Origin: Nyssa sinensis
Taxonomy: Eukaryota; Streptophyta; Magnoliopsida; Cornales; Nyssaceae
Assembly (NCBI GenBank): GCA_008638375.1
Contig: CM018049.1
Coordinates: 1,660,001-1,724,000 of the forward strand
DNA length: 64,000 bases
Direction: 5' to 3'
Within the stretch, counting starts at the first letter, position 1; the number at the start of each line of letters is the position of its first letter. Shown piece by piece: positions 52,574-60,766 of the stretch. The notes below the pieces were generated by a model. It was not told the DNA's origin and did no database searches. It saw only the letters and a list, made by a program, of their open reading frames with translations. The translations under genes were made by a program, and so were the position numbers.

Positions 52574-53362
52574 GCATGGGTGCGTCACGCATATTGCCTG
52601 TGCATTGTGTTGATGAATTTGTGAACGTGATATAGGGTTTTCTTCAGATGTGGTTGTACATTGCCATTATACTGTATGCATGATTAGGGAGGCATGTAGA
52701 TATACATGTACATTTGCACATGCCACGTCTTAATTTTGTTCCTTGCATTAGTATTGTACCATACCAACAGTTGAGCTGACCCATTCGTGGGAACCATATT
52801 TCAGATGACATTCCCGACACCTGAGGCTTGAGGAAGTCTAGCCGAGTGGAAGAGACTTGACTGTAGAAGAATATTTGAGCCCTTGGGGCGTATTTTGATA
52901 TTATAAAAGATTGGTGTGTTTCTGAAAAGAATGGAAATGGAATTGTATATTGTAATAAATATGGAATTTGTGATCTTTTAGTGTAAGTGTAGGAGTAGAC
53001 GTGATGGATTGTATAAGTAGGCGATGTATCTTTAACTTTGATAAAGTTGTGGCCATCAAGTGAGGATGGATTGTGACTGTTGTATATATATGATGTATTG
53101 TGTTTATCAGGGGGAAAAAGGCTCGAAAAACAAAGGAGGTTCTGTCGAAATTTTTTTAAAACGGGAATGTATGTGTATTGATGGATGTATAGTTATGTTA
53201 GTGGAATAGGCTTGTATCTATATTAGTTAAATCAGTTGAATAGTTATTTATTTATCTAGATTATTTATTAAATTACTATTTATTTACTTTATCTATTTAT
53301 TTCCTTTCTTTTGTTTCGTTCAGTCGCGTCCCCGGGTTCGGTCGGGAATTCGGGGCGTGACA
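52574..53362 (+). repeat. inner arm of element X, second part with LTR 3' end
   Basis: Reverse complement of 42,637 to about 43,425. It ends GAATTCGGGGCGTGACA. An X-type version of the conserved block (GAGCTGACCC...TATTTCAG) lies at about 52,770-52,805. Confidence 0.9.
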
Positions 53363-53365
53363 ACG

Positions 53366-53377
53366 TGGTATCAGAGG
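53366..53377 (+). promoter_or_regulatory. tRNA-iMet primer-site copy after the inner LTR end
   Basis: TGGTATCAGAGG lies 3 nt after the LTR CA end. Its first 11 bases match the plant tRNA-iMet primer site, after which the sequence switches into LTR-internal sequence (CAGAGGCTGG shared). Confidence 0.85.
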
Positions 53378-53874
53378 CTGGAGGTGATTAATGTGGGTGT
53401 GTTTGTGTTGAAAGCAATTGCGGCAGGCAGGAATTGGTAAAGGCTTAGAGTGGGAAATGCAGAAGGAAAGAGGGACACATACAGCAGAGCTACTGTCCAG
53501 CCATGGAGTAGAAACAATAAGGAAAAGAGCAGCAATAATGGTAGTAGAGCCGGGGCAGAACCTCCAACAGCTGCTGCAAATTAAATGGATCTCCGTTAAG
53601 TGGAAAACTAATCAGCAATCCAGTGGGTTTTCTACTAATTTTCCACTTAACGGAGATCCATTTAATTTGCAGCAGCTGTTGGAGGTTCTGCCCCGGCTCT
53701 ACTACCATTATTGCTGCTCTTTTCCTTATTGTTTCTACTCCATGGCTGGACAGTAGCTCTGCTGTATGTGTCCCTCTTTCCTTCTGCATTTCCCACTCTA
53801 AGCCTTTACCAATTCCTGCCTGCCGCAATTGCTTTCAACACAAACACACCCACATTAATCACCTCCAGCCTCTG
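53372..53874. repeat. hairpin: 236-bp inverted repeat, 31-nt loop
   Basis: 53,372-53,607 is the reverse complement of 53,639-53,874, with no mismatch found by eye. The loop is 53,608-53,638. Both strands encode frames with the same opening residues (MRQAGIGKGLEWE), a result of the palindrome and not a gene. Confidence 0.9.
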
Positions 53875-55325
53875 CGGTTTCGTATGATGAGTTTTTCTTA
53901 TTCCAACGCTACACAGACATATCCACAAATCTATATACATAAATTCTGCTAAGTGCCGTCATCGCCCCAAACACAGCAGCTCACTGCTGTGTTGTCACCA
54001 CTACACACACAAATTTCACAATAGCAACAACATTAATTCATTTCCCAATTTGAAACCTCTTCGCACATGACCCAAATGACAGCAAATTACCCGAAATTTT
54101 CCATCAATTCAAGCCATAACCCAACACCAACACGCTACTGTTGAATCAACCAATTTGAATCCTCCAACCGACGATTAATCCAACGTGATTAGCCCCCTAT
54201 AACTGCACCATCTCTTTTTCCTGGAGGTATTTCACAACCCATCCTTATGGCCTTCCATTCTAAATTCATCACAGCAACCACTACACACACTGTTCAGCCG
54301 CATCACTATTTTGCAGCAGTTCCACCTGCTGCTACTCTGCTACACAACGCCACCACTAACACGCAGCACATAACGCAACATGGTTGCTGCTACTTCGTTA
54401 CTACTGCTGCACTCTTCATTTCCCCCAATTCAATCAACAACCCAACTACAGGAAAATTCAACAAAAACAACAAGAAACTGACACAACTGGATCAATAAAC
54501 CCAACCTGCTAGCTCTCAATCTGACGAACCAACGCAACATCCATGACAGCCATCGACAAAACCGCTACTCCAACACGCTGCTACCATCAACCCCTGCACC
54601 CGACTACGGTCTAATGTAACCCTCATTCAAAATACACTACCAGAAAATTCAAATATTAGAAACCTCATCTTAGTCTTGATCCATTTCCAAAAGTTGGTAC
54701 TCAACGAGTACACCACAACTGGGCCAACAGGGATCCGCAATACACAACCCTCAATAACTTGTAATCGTTTGCGTTCTGATCCAAACCAAACCCGAGTACA
54801 ACTCTGATCGGCAACTTGGAATTCTCCAGCCGTTTCTCCACCGCCATCTTCTTCCCCAACTGCCATACATATATATATGTGCATCGATCTCCTCCACCAT
54901 CATCGTCATCAATTTCTCCTCTCACCGACCATCGCAAAACCCATCTACTGCTTCGCGTCCCTCCAATCCGCAACACATAGCCCAATCGCAATCAAAACCC
55001 ATCGCCAAGCCGTCGTCCCTCTTCTCCTCTCTTCTTCCCTCTCTCTTTTTCTCTTTCTCTCTTTTCTTTTCTTCCCCTATTTTCACGTGACTTGCCTCCC
55101 CTGTTTTTCTATCTCTCGGTGTTCTTCTCCCAATAGCTTCCTTGAAGCTTCATATATTATATAATATATCATAATATAATATAATATCATATCTATATAT
55201 ATTATGTTGTCCCCTTTTTTTTTTCTTTCTTTTTTTTTTTAAAAAAATTTATTTAAAAATTAAAGACATTCAAATGGTGTTCATTTAAAAACAAAAATTT
55301 CTTTCCACAAATTCAGATCTCTACA
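53608..55325 (-). repeat. 5' part of the outer LTR of element X
   Basis: Read minus from 55,325: TGTAGAGATCTG, an AT-rich stretch with ATATT repeats (55,140-55,200), then the reverse complement of 44,557-46,057 including the F-box fragment. It ends in the 18-bp direct repeat at 53,608-53,625. Confidence 0.85.
54655..54805 (-). pseudogene. captured F-box-associated (FBA) domain fragment, copy 2
   Basis: Inverted copy of 44,875-45,035 with the same GFGLDQNANDYKLLRVV and VYSLSTNFWKW motifs and the same frameshift between them. The damage therefore predates the inverted duplication. Together the two copies form long inverted repeats of host-gene-derived sequence. Confidence 0.75.
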
Positions 55326-56231
55326 GGTAAGTTCAGAAATTCGCTTTTGGTTGGTCGCATTGTCGGTCAGCAAACTGGCAAGGCGACTAACTGGCATCAC
55401 GTCCTCGACATCCGCGTAAGGTGGGCTTCGGGATGTGACACTCTAGGTCAGATCAGAACGAAACAGGACAAAATTAAGCGGAACAGAAATAGAACAGAAT
55501 GCCAATCAGGCATTTGAGCCTTTCCCAGTTGCCCATAAGCAGACACTTGGGGGGCCTCTACCCTCTGGGTCATGCTCTAGCATAAGCCAAACCACTCAAT
55601 CCTGTAAGAGTAAGACACAACAGAACAAAATAGAAGCGAAACAATCCCCGAATAACATATAACATGTAACGGAACATAATGGAGCAGAATAGAAATGCAG
55701 TAAAAAATGTATGTTATGCAAACAAATAATATAGTATATAAAACCAAGTTAGGGGTTCCGAGTTACTCACAATTCGTTGAGACTAGTTCATAATCCACTT
55801 TAGCTCAACCCAAATCCGGGAGTCCTAGAACGGTAAATACAGACATTAGTTAGTAATAATAGTGTACTTTGCCTATTTCACTAGTTTAGGGGTTAAATTG
55901 GAGAAAACCGAAGTTACAATTAGCTCCGATATATCAAAAAAAGTTAAGGTAGCATTTTTCGGATCCCAATTTGGCCTTCGTTTGGTTCCTAGCGTGACTA
56001 GGGGTAAAACGATAATTTTTCACTTTGTTACGTGTCTTAATATTTTTGGACTCTGTCTCGTAAAATGGACCTCACCATTGGGTCCAGGACGTCCAAAATA
56101 GTTAAAATGCCCTATTTGTTTAATTTATTTGGGTAACGAGGTAACATATTATAACTAAATTAAATTATTTAAATTTAACTTAATTCATTTACTATATATT
56201 ATATAGTTATTAAGATACTTTTAGACCACAT

Positions 56232-56275
56232 GTGCCTTGGTGGCACAGTGGTCCAAAGCCTTGGTTTTAAGTCTT
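56232..56275 (+). other. tRNA-like module in LTR Z
   Basis: TGGCACAGTGG (good A box) lies at 56,240-56,250 with a weak B-box-like TTGGTTTTAAG downstream. It is antisense to Z. Confidence 0.4.
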
Positions 56276-57598
56276 GGGCATGGACAGGTTGGCAATTCAA
56301 TCTTGGGGAGTTGTGGCTCCCCTATTTTTTTTTCTTAGAATTTCCATGCCAAACAATGGACAGCTGGATCCTGGGTTAGGATATCCCTATTTGGGCTTTG
56401 ACTATAAGGTTCCATCTGCATTACCAAACAATCCTCATATTAGACCCATTTCTTCCACGCTTTTTTGGGGCCGGTTTCTGGCTTCTTCTTCGGCGCCGAT
56501 CGTCGGAGCTGCAACCAATTTTTTGATTTTTCTCTAAACTCTTACGTCCAATTTCCTCTATTTTTATGTCAATCCTTCCCTAAGACTCTAGGCAACCTTT
56601 TGGCAGCCGCTTGGACCGCAAAGTAGCCCACCTTTCAGCCACCCAATCAATTTTTTGGCAAGGCTATTTTTCGCTCTAAACATAGTCATTTCTTGACCAT
56701 TTTGTTTAATTTAAATTGGTTTGGCTTCCTTATGATGTTTTCTACCATTTATTATGCCCAAACATTTATATTTTTTTATGTATTTCAGTTTGCCATGGGA
56801 AGGTCCTTTCATGGTCCAAACATGGCAGTTGGGTTTCACCGATAGTTTGAGCTTCTCTTTTGGTGATTTAATCTCATAAGCATGCATAGAAGGAGTAGGA
56901 AATAGAATAGTTTCAAATTACATACCTCTTAAAGATGTTCGGATAAAACCCACTTCCTCTCTCCCACTTTCTTTCTTTTGCTCCTTGTTGTGTTAGTAAT
57001 TCTTAGTGTGTAGCAGCTTCACACGACGCTTTTAGTTCCTTGGTTTTCCCTCTTGATTATTGTTTGATATGTGGGCTTTGCTTGTAGCAACCTACAAGCT
57101 AACTAGAGTTAGATATATATATATATATATACGTATAAGGTGGAATGGTTTAGAAGGCTGGAGTGTTTTTCCCCCTTGTCTGTTGCCTCTAGACTTTTCT
57201 TTTTGTAGCTAGAACCTTCCTCCCACTTTTTCTTGATTCTCTCGTAAGTGTTTATCTATATAATATATATTTATATAAATAGATATAATCCTATAAGAGA
57301 GAGGGGCGGCTACAACCTCCTTTTTGTTATTGTTTTTTTCTTTTTTTAATTTTATTTTAGTCTTAGTTTGTTGTTTTCTCAGAACTAAGAATACTTCATA
57401 CATTTTTGTACACGGATTACAACTGGACACATGCCAACTGGATTCTAGCATACTTTTATTGTGCCATTTCTGATCATCATAAATTCTGTAAACGTTATTC
57501 ACAAGAGTGGGATATTTTATTTATTTCAAATTTTTGGGCTATTACACTCTCCTCTCCTTCAAAGGAGTTTTGTCCCCAAAACTTAACTTAACTTGATT

Positions 57599-58372
57599 TT
57601 ATGTAAACAGCTTAGGGTACAGGGCATGCATTTCTTCTTCGTGTTCCCATGTCATTTCTTCACTTGTGTGATTTCGCCATAAAACTTTGACCAGCGGGAT
57701 TATTTTGTTTTGCAATGTCTTCTCCTTCTGGTTTAAAATTTGCACTGGTTGTTCGTAGTAGGACAAGTCTTCCGGTAACTCGAGTGGCTCATATTCAATG
57801 ATATGTCCCAGTTCTCGCACACATTTCCTTAACATTGATATATGGAATACGTAGTGAACTTTGTCTAACTCGAGTGGTAGTGCCAAACCATAAGCTACTG
57901 GTCCAATTCTTTTTAGAATCTCCTAATGGACCAATATAGCGAGGACATAACTTTCCTTTTTTTATCGAATCGGAGCATTCCCTTTAATGGCGATACCTTT
58001 AGGAATTCGGGGTCGCCTACTTCGAATTCAAGGTCTTTTCTTTGGTAGTCAGCATAACTCTTGTATCAACTTTGAGCTGTCTGTAGCCTTTCCCGAATCT
58101 TTCGAATTTGTTCGGTGGTGTCTTGGACTAAATTTGGTCCAAGTAATTTTTGTTTCCCAGCTTCAGCCCAACATAGTGGAGATCGACATCTTCTCCTACA
58201 CACTGCTTCATATGGTGCCATCTTGATGCTAGCTTGATAGATATTGTTATAGGCGAACTCAACTAACAACAAGTGTTCTGCCCAATTTCCTTTAAAATCC
58301 AATGCACATAGCTGTAACATATCTTCCAGCATTTGGATCAGTCGTTCGGATTGTCCATTTGTCTGTGGATGG
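57599..58372 (-). pseudogene. Ty3/gypsy pol remnant: integrase core to C-terminal end (element Z)
   Basis: On the minus strand from 58,372, HPQTNGQSERLIQMLEDML, then LLVEFAYNNIYQASIKMAP, then RRRCRSPLCW and KLLGPNLVQDTTEQIRKI are the end of the integrase catalytic core and following linker. Integrase inserts the cDNA into the host genome. At 57,599-57,886 follow LDKVHYVFHISMLRK, HIIEYEPLELPEDLSY and VKVLWRNHTSEEMTWE, the C-terminal chromodomain-adjacent end of pol, with stop TAA. Between 57,890 and 58,065 several frameshifts and stops break the frame, so pol is dead. The upstream part is cut off by LTR W at 58,373. Confidence 0.93.
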
Positions 58373-58813
58373 TGTAATAACCCGACCCAAATTGTAACCG
58401 AGCGAGCCATGTAAAACCGAGTCGTTAGGGCTTTCTGTTATAACATTGAATAAATGGACAGTTTAGAATATCAATAGTTTTGAAAGTATGGATAATACTG
58501 GGTGATGCTCGAGCAAGCCACGAACGAATACCGAAATAAAATTAAAATTTAAAACAAAATAAAATAAGAAAATTAAAATCAAAATCAAAATAAATATAAA
58601 TAAAAATATATACATGGAATATAAGTAGATATATAGGTATATATATAAATATGTAAGTATATATATATACATATATGGATGCATGGTATAAATGTATATA
58701 TGATAAACCGTATATATGTATATATATATATATATAGTTGACCATATGGCCATAAATTCTATATTTAAAAGAGGGAATGAGGGGGGGTTATGGAAACAGA
58801 AAAGGAAGGTCAA

Positions 58814-58828
58814 TGAGAGAGAGAGAGA

Positions 58829-58863
<35 letters not shown>
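58814..58863. repeat. (GA)n microsatellite
   Basis: Nearly pure GA run in the leader of LTR W. Confidence 0.95.
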
Positions 58864-58867
<4 letters not shown>

Positions 58868-60766
58868 AGAATTGAGGGAGGGGAGCGGTTATAATTTGGG
58901 CATGCATTGTATGTTTGAGGAAACAAGAGGCTGAGAGTTTGGGGAAGTTTTGAACAATTCAGAAGTAGAAACAAGAAGAAGAAGGAGGGAAAGAAGGAGG
59001 TTACTGCGAGCCAAAAGCTCAACAAGTAAGTAAACTTGAATTCTAGCTTTTACGATTTTATGCATGAAAGCTTGTTTAAGCTTAATGGACTTAAAGAGCA
59101 TGAAAAATGATAAACTTAGGAAGAAACCGCAGCCTGTTTAGTGAAGAAATGAGGGAGAAAATCCAAGTTGCAAGTCAATGAAATTTTTTGGATAATCCAG
59201 AAATTGGTTGATTTAGCTAATTTTATGAATAGGGAATGATCCCCATAAGTGCAGCAAAACATAGGAAAAAAATTGGGGTTCAAACTGTGGCTAAAAAGCC
59301 ACGAACTGAGAATTTGAACGGATGTTGAAAAACCGGGCAGCTCACTGGAGTTGGCTGCAACTCCCTTTTTTTAGGCCTTCCGGTGATGGAAATTCAATTT
59401 CGAGGGAGGATATGAAATGCCCATGAGGAGTAGAAGAGGAACCCATTTATTGGGTGTTGAAACATCACCGAAAAAAACTGCCGGTGCTGGAGAAGGTGAC
59501 AGCGCACGACCAGAGAAGACGCAATGCAGCTGTTCACGCATGGGCATTGGCTTGGGCCGGTTCGGGTCGGGTCAGACCCGGCCCACTCGCACGTATTGGG
59601 TATTCAAAGCTACACCATTTTGGGCATATGTTTTAAGTTAAATAGGAGTGTTTGGTTTAGGGAATAAGAAATTGAAATTGGGAAAAAATGGGAATAGGGA
59701 TATCCTATCCCTTTTCCATGATTGTCCACTATTTGGCTGTTCTTTTTTGGAATAGTAAAGTCTGAAATTTTGATTTGGCCTAAGAGTTAGAGAAATTATA
59801 AAAGGGCCCTAGCTTTATGGTTTATTATGAAATGACTCACAAAATAAAATAATATTAATTTAATTAATTAAAAATAAGGAAAAATTACTAAAATGGCCCT
59901 AAGTCAAAAAGAAGTCAAATGGACTCCGATTAAAGTAAAAGAATAGTGAATTTTTATTATTTCGAGCATTCTGGACTCAATGGTGAAGTCTAATTTATGA
60001 AAATAGGTCCCAAAAAATAAAAACACGTAAAAGTACAAAATGACCATTTTGCCTTTTTTAGTACAAATGTATGAATTGAAGTATGCGAAAGCCTGAACTG
60101 ACTTTCTTCGACGTTCCAGACTCAATGGTAGAGTCTGAATTAGTTAAAGAGATACTTATAATAATGAGGCATAAAAATTTGATGAATAGCATTAAAACTG
60201 AAACATGTCTATTGAATGATAGGGAATTCAAAGGGAAAAGAAAAAGTTACGGGATACAGAGGTAGATCACATGGATTAAAGGTAAGTAATCTCCTATCTC
60301 TTATACATGGTTTTCCAAGCCACATTCTTTCTATTACTGCCAAAATTTTATACTCAAGTACGTACCCACTACTATTGTCCCACCATCAATATTGTCCTAT
60401 CTGGTGGATGCTTAATGACTGCTATCTCATGATTACTTTGTTATACTATGCCTTGAAAGGCCTATTATTGTATGTTTACTGCATGATATTCCATACCTTA
60501 TGCATTTCTTATGGAATCACGATAGAATCTTGATTTGTAATAAATGCTAGATTTTGTGCTTAGCCACAATATCCATTGGATGCTATCTGATTGAAGGGAC
60601 CTACAGGTTGATTTATGGGACCTACGAGTCAATTAATGGGACCTACAAGTCGAGTCTATGAATGAACACATGACAATGATGACGTTTTTACGTAGTGAGT
60701 TAAAAAGGCATTTCATATGCATTCATGTTAATGGGGGGGTATGCCAGGCCCCCAAAAGACCGAGGG

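Larger units (their letters stand above)
44557..53607 (+). mobile_element. inverted insert within element X (LTR 3' part, primer site, copied tail)
   Basis: In + orientation this is an LTR lacking about its first 200 bp (44,557 onward), complete to its CA end at 53,362 apart from the Y2 insertion, then ACG and TGGTATCAGAGG, then 236 nt matching the middle of the LTR. It is flanked by an 18-bp direct repeat, CTAATCAGCAACCCAGTG at 44,539-44,556 and CTAATCAGCAATCCAGTG at 53,608-53,625. Excluding Y2 and one copy of its target duplication, the insert is about 3.66 kb. Confidence 0.75.
42637..55325 (-). mobile_element. element X: solo LTR split by an inverted segment of its own family
   Basis: It starts TGTCACGCCCC and ends CAGATCTCTACA, with duplication GGTAA at 42,632-42,636 and 55,326-55,330. 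Joining the outer parts (42,637-44,556 and 53,608-55,325) gives one complete minus-strand LTR of about 3.6 kb; its start TGTAGAGATC matches that of X2 (TGTAGAGACC). Between them, 44,557-53,607 is family sequence in the opposite orientation, itself interrupted by Y2. Arms 42,637-44,556 and 46,058-47,185 plus 52,574-53,362 are inverted repeats of about 1.92 kb each. Arms 44,557-46,057 and about 53,612-55,131 are a second pair of about 1.5 kb. Close similarity dates the rearrangement as recent. It lies near the 3' end of Y1. Confidence 0.85.
27922..55440 (+). mobile_element. element Y1: about 5-kb solo LTR, split by T and X
   Basis: It starts TGTAACACCCCGACC at 27,922 and ends GGGATGTGACA at 55,440. 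Flanks CTCTG and CTCTA are a 4-of-5 target duplication. Its parts are 27,922-29,313, 39,189-42,636 and 55,331-55,440, about 4.95 kb, which matches its intact relative Y2 (5.38 kb) in order and sequence. No internal coding region remains. It contains a tRNA-like module, GCCCC block repeats at 39,830-40,900, a 66-bp minisatellite, and the conserved block at 42,228-42,290. It is inserted in the LTR of Z. Confidence 0.85.
27257..58372 (-). mobile_element. element Z: minus-strand Ty3/gypsy retrotransposon, 3' LTR plus pol 3' end
   Basis: The left LTR starts TGTCACATCCC at 27,257, runs to 27,921, resumes at 55,441 after insertion of Y1, and ends GGGCTATTACA at 57,546. Net length is about 2.77 kb. 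Next on the internal side is a purine tract (minus strand GAAGGAGAGGAGAG), the polypurine tract expected beside a 3' LTR. Minus-strand integrase coding sequence follows to 58,372, where LTR W interrupts it. The rest of Z and its 5' LTR lie right of the window. The conserved 3'-proximal block is at about 27,610-27,690. A segment with CCCAGTTGCCCATAAGC occurs on both sides of Y1 (about 27,889 and 55,528), a small repeat within this LTR. Confidence 0.85.

Noticed and set aside
53418..53828. Two frames on opposite strands with the same 60-residue opening
   Set aside because: Both arise from the hairpin, and no known domain is present; the identity is a consequence of the palindrome.
53372..53874. 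MIRNA gene
   Set aside because: The stem is far longer and more perfect than plant MIRNA precursors; a long hairpin-RNA source fits better.
42637..55325. X as a Mutator-like or foldback DNA transposon with long terminal inverted repeats
   Set aside because: Ends are TG...CA with a 5-bp duplication, there is a tRNA primer-site copy after an LTR end, and the X2 relative is a plain LTR.
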